Of a stretch of DNA of 64,000 nt, positions 11,901 to 24,200 are shown piece by piece (positions within the stretch are counted from its first letter, which is position 1; each line of letters starts with the position of its first letter). This DNA comes from Posidonia oceanica (lineage: Eukaryota; Streptophyta; Magnoliopsida; Alismatales; Posidoniaceae): NCBI GenBank assembly GCA_037176725.1, contig JAZBRS010000026.1, positions 101,725,501 through 101,789,500 of the forward strand. The letters are read 5' to 3'. The notes under the pieces are model-generated. The model was not told where the DNA came from, made no database searches, and saw nothing but the letters and a program-made list of their open reading frames with translations. Both the position numbers and the translations under genes were made by a program.

Positions 11901-13635
11901 CAACTCTAGAGGTTTCACTAAAGAGCTAAAATCAGACCATTGTCGAGCCCATTCAATGATCACCTTTATAAACTAACCTACATCCATAAAGCTAGCTTCC
12001 TCACTGTTGTTTACTGAGCAAGAGGACTAAAATCAGCTGCTGACATCTTTATATGCCAATCCTGCATTCTAAAAACCTGTATCTTATACTTGTCATCAAG
12101 TGCAGATTGTATAGTGTGACTCCACAGTATTCTCTTTATGGAAGAAAAGTCATCCATTGAGCAATAGAAATAATGAGAAAAAAAAATAGGGCAGTGGTTG
12201 TCCATACCCATTCTTTCACATAAGTCATACTAAAAATGGATGTTAGTTGAATCAAAAAAGTGACGTTTGACAATTGTACTAACCACTTTCAAATACTACT
12301 TTAATCAACACCCTCAGTAAAGTGCAATCATGTAATCAGCCATCTAGAGGGAGTATGAAGGTAATGCGTTGGCAATTTCTGTGGTCCTCTTCAACTCACA
12401 TTCACACAATAAGACCATTGTAGGCTACAACCAGGCGTGCATATCACATGAGTGTAATTAAATCTCAACAAAGTTCATGCATGAACCAAGAGAGGAAGGC
12501 AATTGAAATAGTTGTCCTGTAGAAAGGCAACCTCACAAAACCAGAGATAATGAATAAGTGAGGTTTTACAGCTATCCTATTTCATTTCTTTATTCCTTTA
12601 CTAATGGGAAAATAATAGCTGTTTCTTCTTCTTATTTTAGTAAAAATAAAATTGGGTGGACAAATAACAAACACTATCTAAGTACCAAGGCCGAGGCTAG
12701 CACCATCCTTTTAACCAAAGGCATCATCCCTGGGTTTTCCAATTGTTCAGATACATTGAAAATACAACTAACAATGTAATGATAATTCTATTCACTAAAA
12801 AAAGGAAATATAAGATGGACCGATAAAAAAAACATAGAACAGTCTTCTTTCCCTTGATCATAATTATTTAGCCAGACAATCATGTTCTCTAATAGTTGAT
12901 CAACATGGGACCACTTCATTTCAACCCTTTAGCAAGCTAAAAATGTGTCCCCTGAAACTAAGGAAGCTTTAGCTAACAGATGGCCCTGATCAAATTATTT
13001 CCTTGTGTAGGACAGAGATGTCAAGAATGATCAGAACCTCCAAGTCTCCATTCATGCAATGATGCAAAGTGTACAATTTGCTTATAAGATGGATACATAA
13101 CCTACAGAGAGCAAAGTAACAGAAACGTACCAGTATTCCGGGTGACCCAAGGGCACCTCATCTTGCCGTCAAACACTTCAGGAGAGCACGCCTCAATTCC
13201 CTCCGGTACAACAACCCCTTCGAGTTTAGACGCTATCCTTTCCGGCCTCGGCACTCCCTGCCTTCGCCTGTTTGTAAAACCTGGCCTACCACCATTCACA
13301 ATCCTCCCCGTAGACGCCCGGCTACGGAACGACTCCGTCGAACAATCCGAAGAACACGAAGCATTAAGCGAGAAATCCGACCTCAGCAACACCTCCTGTC
13401 TCCTCAAGACCTTCGAAGCACTAGCAGATGGCAGCAATGGTGGTGGCAAACCGGAGGCAGGAGCTGACCCCATCTTCTCCTCTGCCTTTTTACCATCCAC
13501 CTTCCTCACCGACTTCGACGCGAGTTTCCGTGAATTCGACGACACCAACTTCGTCTTGTTCCCTCCGGGAACAAGAACAGGCCTCGAATCCAACTCTGCT
13601 ATGTTCGCCGACCGAACCCTCGTAGCTCCAGACAT
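8960..13635 (-). CDS. DNA-3-methyladenine glycosylase I (TAG family)
   Basis: Base-excision repair enzyme that removes 3-methyladenine from alkylated DNA (HhH-GPD superfold). Five exons on the minus strand: 13635-13131, 10498-10441, 10333-10250, 10112-9971 and 9346-8960, giving 391 aa with all phases consistent. Residues 1 to ~155 form a Ser/Arg-rich plant-type N-terminal extension that bacterial TAG lacks. The catalytic domain starts at about residue 159. By alignment with E. coli TAG from memory, the zinc ligands are C161, H176, H334 and C338, within MRCPW, FHDEEWG and NDHLTCC. F175 sits where E. coli has Tyr16. The LAELTWP segment matches the base-recognition region. The C-terminal ~50 residues are diverged. 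Intron 1 is 2.6 kb and contains a tandem repeat. I am confident of the family but have not shown activity. Confidence 0.92.
10541..11331. repeat. Three-copy tandem repeat in glycosylase intron 1
   Basis: A unit of about 230-300 bp is repeated almost exactly. Landmarks are ATATGCACAATAAATTATCT at about 10580, 10808, 10881 and 11111, and CCTCGATCTAGTGATGGTAG at about 10694, 10997 and 11229. The first step is 300 bp and the second about 231 bp, so the copies share different boundaries. High identity suggests recent duplication. There is no coding potential. Confidence 0.85.
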
Positions 13636-13664
13636 GAAGAACAGTCAAAAGACTCCTCCAGCTT

Positions 13665-13950
13665 TAACCCCGCGAGAGATACCACCTCTATCATTCACCT
13701 TCACAAGAAACCACCAGAACCATCGAATTCCTCCATCAGAACCCCAACCTCAAACCGACCCGGAACTAGAACTGCATTGCGCTTGAATTAAACCACCAAC
13801 TTGGTCTTCCAAAGATCCCACCTTTTTATCCACCACCTTCACCAAAACCCACCAGAATCACCAGTTTCCTCCATAAAAAGCCACAACGTTTATCACCTCA
13901 AACAGACCCAGAAACGCGTTGCCCGGATCAAACCATCGCCTTGGTCGTCC
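13665..13950. repeat. Duplicated upstream/leader segment of the glycosylase gene
   Basis: Immediately upstream of the glycosylase start codon, two diverged copies of a roughly 140-bp segment lie head to tail. Both contain the phrase CACCAGAA, a run beginning CCTCCAT, then CCTCAAAC and CTTGGTC (at about 13800 and 13940). This is probably a tandem duplication of the promoter or 5' leader. The + strand open frame of 214 codons across this area is the antisense shadow of exon 1. Confidence 0.55.
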
Positions 13951-16900
13951 ATGGCAACATCAGAAAAAGCTTCAGAAGTGCATTGAAACTCAAGGACACC
14001 CAAAAAGATCGAAACTTTGGGGAGGATGGAGGAAGTTCTTCCAATTCTGTGGGAGAAAAGTGAGATTTTTTGGGTGTGGAAAACAAAGGAATGGGCGGAA
14101 AGGACCACAAGAAGGAGAAGAGGAAGCAGAAGAGAGAAGAGGGAAGAGGCCTAGAGGGAGAGGAGAAATTGTTTTTTTTAATTAAAAAAATGGTAGGTGT
14201 CAGATGTTTAAAGGGATGGACGGGGGATTGCCGGTGTCAGCCGGTAAGGGAACATGATTAGGGTGCAAACGGGTACAAGATATCCCTTCGGTATTATATA
14301 AATATATTTTTTGATTTTATTGTAATATATATTTTTTTAACAATAATAAACCTAATTTATTGATTTTCGTATGATTAATTATGTCAAATATATTTACTTG
14401 CATATTTGAAGCTTTGGATTTATTTTTTTTTTATATTCTATTCATTTTTTATTTATATTTATCCATCAAATATCTATATCCGTAATCATATTTCGAAAAC
14501 GGATATGGATATAATAACACTCATAACATATAAGTCATAAGTCACATAATTTTCCTTTTTAAATAAATATATAGCAACTTAAACTATTATTTAGAAATAA
14601 ACAATACAAATCTTAAAATTATGTAAGATATTTAGATAATCTATCTTATCAAGCCAACCTCTCCCACCCTCTGCATGAATTTCAGAAAATACCAATGGTT
14701 ATTATAATCAGAATTTCTGCCAACAATTATACAAATCAAATATAATATAAATGTTTATAACATGTAGAATAAAGCAAGCAATTTTGGATTATCATTTTAA
14801 ACTTCGTGCAACTTAAAGCTCGTGGCCTCGAATTCAAAGCTCACTTGATAAATGATGTTTTAATAAAAAAAATTGGTCAAATACAGATAATATAATAAAT
14901 TTTTAGGAAAATAGGTTTTTAAATCCACGAGTCAGACCTCTTCCAACCGATCAAGAGAGACTTTGATGTATTGTTAGATGAGTTTAAAAAGAAAAGAGTG
15001 GTCACTCGAAATCTGAAATGATGACACCGGAGTAGTGTGATTCTGACCATATCAGTAGTAGTAGATAATCCTTTGGTAAATCTTTTGTTTTGCAAGGGAC
15101 TAGTTGAAAATAACATTCATATCACTTGCATGCTCATTAAAATATGATTTCTCGGTATACCCTCTCAAAACTAATATCATCCTTACATAACATTACAGTG
15201 GCCTCATGTAAGTAATATTACACTTACAACATGGGTGTGTAAGTGACGGTTTATTTAAGTTTTCTGAGGTAAATCATGGAAAGTACGATATTCAAAGGGT
15301 ATGCAAGTAAAATAGAAGTCTTACCACGATATCCCAACATAAAGCACAAAAAATAAGTTTTTTTTTTTTTTAAGATAAGTTGGCATTCTAAATCTAAAGA
15401 GCTCCATTTTCTAGTACTTGATTTTTGTTTGGATATTTAAGCTCCCATATGCAGCATCTTGTTGTTGACGAGAGGTGAAGTAGTAAAACACTTTACTGAC
15501 TTTGAAAATACCTTCAGGTTATGTGAGTATCTGATGTTATTGTTGTTTTTACCTTACAAGCCTCATGATTTGTGATCTGCAATAAACAAATCACAGAATG
15601 CACCAGATTTCAAGAAATGGTGATGGTTAACCTACCCTTCCTGTTTTGATTACACATTATCTCTCTTTCTATTATTATCATTACAAGTAGGTATGGTCCA
15701 AACTTCAATTTGATTCTGAGATGTATTAGATAACCTGGGACCTTGATTCCAAACCTGTCGGTGTTCTCTCAGCCCTTGGATCTAATTCCAATGGCCCGTA
15801 CACCACCAACTGACAAAAAATATACGAACTTCCACCATATGAACAGTAGCATTAGGTATGATTTCGCATCGAGAAGGGGAAAGGAAAAAGGCTACTTGAC
15901 TCGCCGCCTTCAGGTTATGGACCGTTTTCTCATGTTAAACAAACCCAGCAAATAATCAAGTGGTTGGGAATTATCCAATAAGTGGAAATCTTTCATTTTT
16001 TTTAATCTCTAGTACCCTTTTCTTTTCCTGTTTAATCATTTTCTTGACAGGTACTTTCTTTCACTAATCAAGAAAGGCGTAGCTGTCACGGGCGTCACCG
16101 GTTAATACGGACACGAGCTTTTGTGATATGAAAATGCTGAAACAGTAGGGTTGATGGTTGGGGTTTGCAGGACCACTTTGCTAAACTGATGGGGTTCTTG
16201 ATTTGTTAAATAGGTTAATGACTAAGGTAAAGGCAACGGCCATGCTTGGTTGTGCTAGTAATAATGGTTTCTAAAGCTAAATGAATGTTGTTTTTAAGGG
16301 AGTGCTTTACCTTGTGATAAAGGATTCGTGAAAGCTTGTCAAGTCTGCTGCTGATGGTTGTTACTTCACAGCGTAACAACAACAGTTTATGTTTGTTATT
16401 AAGGATAGAGAGGAAACAATTGTGAGAAAGCATAGTACGTAAGAAGCTCAATCTTGTATGGTTGCCGAGCTTCTTACAGAAACTTGTAGTAAAACATTAA
16501 CTTTTGCATCTTTCAAACTGGTAAAATAAGAAGTCTTGTTTCATACTACTATATGAAATTTCAGATTAGTCTCAAGTTGCTTAGAGAACCAAATGTCATG
16601 AAGTACGTAAAAACCTTGCGATCTTTTAATACAGTGAAATAACATTCTTCTACATATGTCTTGGTAGATGATAGCAAAAGTATTTTTGCAGGACCACTTC
16701 ACTTCAACCCAAGAATTTTTTGCTCAATTAATAGGCGATAGCTAATATAGATTTGGCAAAGTAAATTTCATGTGCTGGTTGCATGTATTAGTTATTGGTA
16801 TGTGCTTGAGTTAAGAGACATGGCAACCTTCAAGGAAAAGTTTGGTTGCAACAAGATCCACTAGGAGTGTCCAAAAACGGTGCATGACCTGAATTCCCAC

Positions 16901-18278
16901 ATTGAGATTTCTTAGGTGACATCAAGTAACATGAACATAAAACCTGACTTCGGCCTGACAGTGTGTATCGTTCTCTGTTGACCAGTCAACGACTAGAGTC
17001 CTCCCAAGATAAATCCGTATAAAGAAGAGAGAACCAAATTATTCGAAAACATCAGATGATTTGGATGGCTGGTACAACTCAAAGCAATGAAGCCAACAAT
17101 TATTTCTCAACAACAAACAATTGTTCTGTCTGTTCGATAACTCTCAACCGTTGACACTACGATAAATGCATGGGATTCTCTTCCTATAATCCGATGGCTG
17201 AGAAATCCCGACCATCCCATGTTCTCTGTCTGTTCTATCTGTCCATGACAATTATAGGGAGAGAGAAGGCATTGGACAGACCCCTGCCATACATGTTGTA
17301 GATGTGCTGAGCATTTTATCGTAGAATTGATGGTTCCTCCTACTTCACTTTAGCCAAATTGGAGCAAATTTGTACCCCCCCACCCCCCTCTAGCAGTTTT
17401 CGATGTATGAAAATGATCACAATGAGGTGACAATCAGAAGCCTTTCTTTTTTTTTACAAATGATAGTAGAATTATTCTTTTTAATATTTTTTCTCCTAAG
17501 ATTTGTAAGATTCAAATCCGAAAGATAAGTATGTATTTACACTCTTCCTGGCCAACTGCACTATGACAATTGGTTCATATCTCAATGCTACATGTCTGTC
17601 TCAATGCCTTTCTCAGGTGGTTCTTCAGTCTGTTGTTCCCTTGTTGACTGCATTTGTTGCATTGGAATCTTCCATTAAACGGTGGAAATTCTCAATGTAA
17701 ATGTCAGATGATGGTAATGTTTGGTTCATATCTCTTGTCCTGAAGCATTTCTTTCAGCTTTGCAGTAGAACTGTAGAGTTGCTTTCATGGGGATAACCGA
17801 CAAGGTGCAGTTTATGACAGTGATTCACGTGCCCTTAGTTGCCTGCAGATTTAACTCAAATGTAAAGTCACAACGACTAAAGTCAGTATGTAAAACTACA
17901 CAAACCTGTACAGTAGACACAAGTAAAATTTTGAACTTGGAGAAGTGGCATAATAGCTGCATTCGGACTATATTGCCATGGGTAAAATTAGAAAGCTAAC
18001 AGGAACTTTTTCAATTTGAAGAAAAACGACGTTAAATGGTACACAGTCGATTTTCAACTAAACCGGAAGAAAGCTACAACAAGAAGCAGTCTGCCTCTAT
18101 TCATTAAATTTTCAACAGGGTTGATCATTTTCTACAAAAAAAAAATCTGAATCGAGCATAGTACTTTTGTTTGAGGTAGTATGTGTCACTTCTATTTATT
18201 ATCTGAAACCACCACTGGAGGTAGCAAGGTTGGAATGAACCACCACTAGATCTTCTAATCATCAAATCTCGTATACCA
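13951..18278. other. Intergenic DNA, no gene seen
   Basis: About 4.3 kb without a supported gene. The left part up to ~14260 is purine-rich and may be the distal glycosylase promoter. From 14258 a phrase TAGGGTGCAAACGGGTAC resembles the end of small hAT-type repeats, but no matching second end was found. A palindromic double W-box core, TTGACCAGTCAA, lies at 16978-16989. The rest is AT-rich with stops in all frames. Confidence 0.45.
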
Positions 18279-21200
18279 TTATCTCCCAAAGAAAAGCCTG
18301 TTCACAACATCAACTGGCAATGCATAAGCAGGATCTATTGCTTTCAGTCCTGGGTACTCTAAAAGAGAGAGTCCTGCAATCAGAAAGAATTGTTAAGCTA
18401 ACGGTAAAATTTTCAATTTTTTATTTAAGAGTATTAGCAACTTTCTCGTTTGCAAGAAAGTAACAACCAAGCTCAAACCCGTCACCTAATGACGAGGGAA
18501 CATATAAGATGACAGTGAATACTCAAGCAAACAAATTAGTACAATGGGACCCTGCTGGTACCTGCAACCCCGAAATAGGTATGATACACGTCAACAGCAT
18601 CATCTGGCCTATCCGATATTCCTCCATTCTCCTTATCCTGCAAGTTATACATCTCAAATAAAAAAGAAGTTTAAAGAAAAATGTGAAAGCAAAGTCTTTC
18701 AAATTGTAGAGGTGAATTTGGGTCTCTTAGTTAGGAAAGAACCTGGCAGCTCAAGATGAACTTGGCAAGCTCGTTTTTGTCAATCCAATGCACTCGATCA
18801 ATCATGATCAAACTAGAAAGCACCCACCATGAATAGCAAACCTAAAAAAGTTGTTATTTTCAAGAAGCTATAGAAGGATAGACTCGGTAAATGAAAACCC
18901 TGAGAACAATTGCAAATTCTCAGGAGCAAACTCACATCAGGAAGCTTTTGAGGACGACCATTCAAGCCGCCACCAGGAAGCTTTTCAGGATATCCATTCA
19001 AGACTCCAGCTTTGACCTGCCGCTCACACAGCCACCATCCAAGAAGGTCTTTGTCAACGTGATTTAGAGAACCAGTTATAGCTAAAGCACCCACACAACA
19101 AAAGACTGCAACCACAAAGGTGAAACAGAAAGATTTCTTAAAAGAAATTCGTGTAAAGCCTATAATGTGGTGATGGCCTTAAACTAATAATGGCATGAGA
19201 AAAATCACAAGAGCAATTAACTGAAAAGATTGAAACTTGGAATAAGCAACCTTCAATTTACAAGAGAAGTAGAGAGCCGACACTCCAACAGGACTAAAAT
19301 TATATCAGTAGTAAATTATACATCATGTTCATATTCATGTTAAAAAGTAGAAACTAAAATGATAATGATGGATCAAAAGCCTATAACCTCAAAAGAAAAA
19401 TGGTTTTATAAGTAAAGCACACGTGGAATAGTTTTCACAATTTTCTGTGCCTTCTTGTGGAACCAAGAAAATGAATAATTGCAAACTCTAAGCATATGTG
19501 ACCATATGATAAGATGCTAAGCATACTAGGATATCTAAAACCCACATAAGAAATTACCTAAATCATGAAAGCATTAAGAAATCTGAAAATGAAGTGCAGA
19601 AAATATTTGTATTTGTTAGAGATTCGAGAGAATGGTAATGTATAGCTTATTACTAGTAGAGGGATTACATATATATATATGTATGACTAGATGGTACCCT
19701 AATACATGAATATCCAATAACCCATATAACACCCATATAACACAGGATATATCCAATAACTCCTCTCAAACTGAAACATATATATTAATCATGCCCAACA
19801 CGTTACAAAGAGTCTCAAACACCCCAACACCCAATCTTTTTGTGAAGATGTCTACAAGTTGTTCGGAAGATGGTGTGTAGAGAGTGGCAATGATCCCTCT
19901 CATCACAATATGACGTACATAGTGACAGTCAACCTCAATGTGTTTTGTTCACTCATGAAATGTTAGATTGTTAGCAATGAAAATTGCTACTTACATAGAT
20001 ACACGAGTCTTCACAGCAAAACCAAGCTCCACTAACAATGAACTGAGCCACATCAACTCGCAAGCTGTCTATGCCATCGAGCGATACTCTACCTCTACAC
20101 TAGATCTAGAGACAAAATTTTACTTTTTACTTCACCAAGTGACTAGATTGCCTCCAATGTAAGTGCAGTATCCTGCGTTTAACTTTCTGTCTTCTTTATC
20201 ACCTGCATAGCCTGAATATGAATAAGCTTCTACTTCCAGGTGTCCATTCTTTTTGTAGATTAAACCCTTACCAGGAGAGCCTTTGATGTAAACTAATACA
20301 CATAGTGCACACTGCCAATGGACAATACTAGGCTCATGTATAAACTAACTAAGAAGGCCTACTGCATAAGAAATATTTGGCCGAGTAACTGTCAAATAGA
20401 TCAACTTCCCAACCAGTCGCCAATATCGACCTGCATCCTCATATATCCCTAAAGAGTCATCCCAAAAACTTGGGTTCTGGTCGATAGGAGTACTTTCTGG
20501 TTTGCACTCAAGGAGACACGTTTCTTGTAAGAGATCAAGAGCATACTTCCTCTGGGACAAAGCCATTCTATTCCTACCATATGCAAACTCCATTCCCAGA
20601 AAATATCTAAGTTTGCCCATATCTTTGGTAATAAAATGCCTTTTCAGATACTCCTTTGTCTCATTGATGCCTGTAGAATCACTCCCAGTTAAAATAATGT
20701 CATCCACATACACTGCCAAAAGTACACAATCACAAACTAATTTCTTGATGAATACAGAGTGATCAACAGCACATCTTTGAAACCCATATCCAATGACAAT
20801 GTTGTTGAACTTTTCAAATCATGCTCGTGGACTTTACTTCAGACCATAAATAGCCTTTTGAAGTAGACGGACACGATTCTCCTCCTAAGCAACATACCCA
20901 GAAGGTTGCTCCATGAGTCCCTATTCTATCAAGTCACGGTAAACAAAAACATTTTTTACATCCAGTTAGAACAAATCCCACAACTGATTGACAATAATAG
21001 ACAGCAACACACATAGAATTCAAACGAGCTACAAGAGAAAAAAGTCTCAACATAGTCAATCCCAAACGTCTGTGTGAAACCTTGTGCCACCAATCGAGCT
21101 TTATATCTATCCACAGATCCATTGGACTTGTACTTGTGTGTAAACCCATCTACAACTAACTATATTGGTTCCAGCAGGGCGAGCTACCAGATCCCACATG

Positions 21201-24200
21201 CCACATGATAATAATGCCTGCATTTCTTCATCTATAACAGTCTTCCAATGGGAAAGGAGAAAAGCTTCTTAGTGGTTCCTGGGAATAGACACAGAAAAAA
21301 TGGACAAGGCAAAACTACGGAATGAAGGAGTAAGACGATCATAGAAAACAAAAACAAAAATAGGATAAGCAATAAATTATTTATCCTTCTGTAGTGCAAT
21401 AGGTAAGTCAAGAGTAGATTTGGGCGGATCCACAATAGGAGAGTGAGCTCAATAAGGGGTGGCTAATGTGGCTGCTGTCGACGGCGATATACCTATAAAG
21501 GTCGAGTCTGATGTGGTGCTATCACCACAAGCCGGTCTTCAAGTGTTGTACCATCATCCTCGACAGGAGGAGGAAGCAAGACACTATTAGAAGGGGTATC
21601 AATAGAACAAAAATAAACCTAAAACTCTAAAAAGGTAACATCAGCAGAAACAAAATATCGTCGAATAAAAGGGTAATAACATCGATAGCTCCTCTAAGTA
21701 CGAGAAGAGCCAACAAAAACACATTTAATGAAATGGAATGACAACTTGTCAAGACTAGGAGACAGATCCTGAACAAAGACAACACATCCAAATAGACCTG
21801 TCAATTTCTGACATGACACGAACATGACACGATATAACCGTATTTGGATTTACCCTTATCGTGTCTCGTGTACTTATCGTGTCTACCGACTAGACCCGAT
21901 TATTAAATAAGTCGTGTTTGGATTTAAGGTAAAAAACCCGATAAGTACACGTTACTTAATCGTGTACATAGTACACAACTACCTATTTAGTATACGTTAA
22001 GTACATGTTATTATATTAATATTTATTTATCGTTATTTAATAGATTTAACTTGATTACACTATTACACTAATACTGTAATACATTATTACACTAAATTTA
22101 CTAATACTAACACTGTAAGTCTATAATACACTATTATAACATATACTAAACGTATAATCGTGTAATAAACGTGTAATCGTATACTCGTGTCAATCGAGTC
22201 ATTATCGTGTCAAAACGACATGATTCGCTTAAACGTGTACTTAATGGATCGTGTCGTGTATAAACGCTAACAAACAATGTGTGTTTGAGTTTAGTATTAG
22301 GTACACGATAATTAAATGAATCGTGTTTGGGTTTAACATATACATATAATATACACGTTTATACACGACACGATAAGTACACGACCCGTTTGACAGGTCT
22401 ACATCCAAACACTTTAAGAGGCACATGAAGCAACTCCATATCAGAACGTAGCCTCCTCAAAGGAATTTCCCCACCAAGAACACCAGATGACATTCTATTA
22501 ATAAGACAAGAAGCAGTAAGAACCGCATCGGACCATAAGAATTTTGGAACACACATTTGTAACATAATAGTGCGAATCACATATAAAATGTCTGTGTTTT
22601 CTTTCAGCCACACTATTTTGTTGAGATGTATGAGCACAAGAGGTCAAACGTAAAATACCCAAAGATGCACAATAATTTTGAAGATCAGGTTGAACAAATT
22701 CCAATACATTATCGGTACGAAAAACATTTGGAGAAGCAAAAAATTGATTTATTATTTCAGCAAAAAACTTTTAGACAACGTATAAGACATGCATTCTATC
22801 TTGAAGCAAATACACCCAAGAGACAAAAATAATCATCAATGAAGACAATATAATACCTATAACCAGACGCAAACTGAAGACGAGCAGGACCCCGATATCA
22901 CAATAGACCAACTCAAACAGACTCTGACTAGTGATAAGAGACAAACTCTTATAGGTAGCATGATGATGCTTACCTAACTTACACGACTCACATATAACAG
23001 ACTGAATAGAAATCCAAGGCAGAGGTTGTTGAAGCTTGCAATGAGAAAGATGACCAAGACAGTAGTACCACAGAAGGAATGACTCTGGAGTGGTAACCAC
23101 ATACGCCAACCCGCGGGTATCTCATCACGAACAAGTGAACACCATGATCATGCTCACGGTCCAAATCAATCCTCCTCCACATTTGGAGATCCTGGAAAAT
23201 ACAATGAAAGGAGAAAAAGTCACAACACAATAAAGGACTTTTGTAATAGCACTAATAGACAATAGGTTAACGGAAAAATCAACACATAAAGAACTTTATC
23301 AAGGGTAATTTGAGAAGAGGCATGAATAACTCCATCTCACTGGGTAATGACGACCATCAACAATAACAGAATGAATGACAGATAAACTAAAAAGACAAGT
23401 AAACAGATCACGAATACCTCACATATGGGAGGATGCACCAGAGTCTATAATTTAGGAACTGTCCTGAGAGGCTAAAAGGACACTAATACTTTGAGGTGGT
23501 AGCATGTGAAACAGTGGTAGAGGACTGAGTAGCTTGCAACTGTAGGAATTTCTCATAGTTAACCTAGGATATGGTCATTGTAGAGAAAGACGTCTAATCA
23601 GCAATCTTTGTACAAGCAATCTGAACCCATTGAGGTCGACCAACCTTGTCCTAACACCTATCAGAAGTGTGATTGGTCCGACCACAGCGATCACACCAAC
23701 GAGTATCACCTCCACCTCCCGTAGAACAACTACAGCCACGTCCTCGACCACGAGTGATACTAAACATGGCAGACTGATATGGTAGTAGAGCAGGCGTCCC
23801 AGTGAAAATCCATAGAACACAAAAAAATGGACGAAAGGCATGGAGCACTATCAACTCCAAGAATCTGACCACGAAACTGGGATGAAATCACATGATCAAG
23901 TGCATGGCAAGCTCCTCATGATATTCCTTCATCTTGGAGATATCGGCCACAAACGGCTAATAAACCTCCAACTCATCAAGTAGTGCACAAAAAGAGACAT
24001 ACAGGTCTGAACTAAGCGATCTCATTGTCGAAGTGTGAACAACTGCTCGTAAATCTCACATATACGAGAAATATTCTTTTCATATCCATAAGTGCTTTTT
24101 AACGTATTCTAAATCCATTTGGCAAGCTGGAGCATCATGACTCCGGGCAACATTCTCCTCCGTAATGTTTACGAGCCAAGATATAACGACACAATCATCG

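Noticed and set aside
13142..13786. 214-codon open frame on +
   Set aside because: It is antisense to exon 1 of the DNA-3-methyladenine glycosylase, whose minus-strand frame splices into a complete conserved protein.
14258..14530. TAGGGTGCAAACGGG start of a possible hAT-like repeat
   Set aside because: No mirrored end or target duplication could be found.
16978..16989. Palindromic double W-box TTGACCAGTCAA as a WRKY target
   Set aside because: A 12-bp match is expected by chance now and then, and it is far from any gene start in the window, so no regulatory role can be argued.
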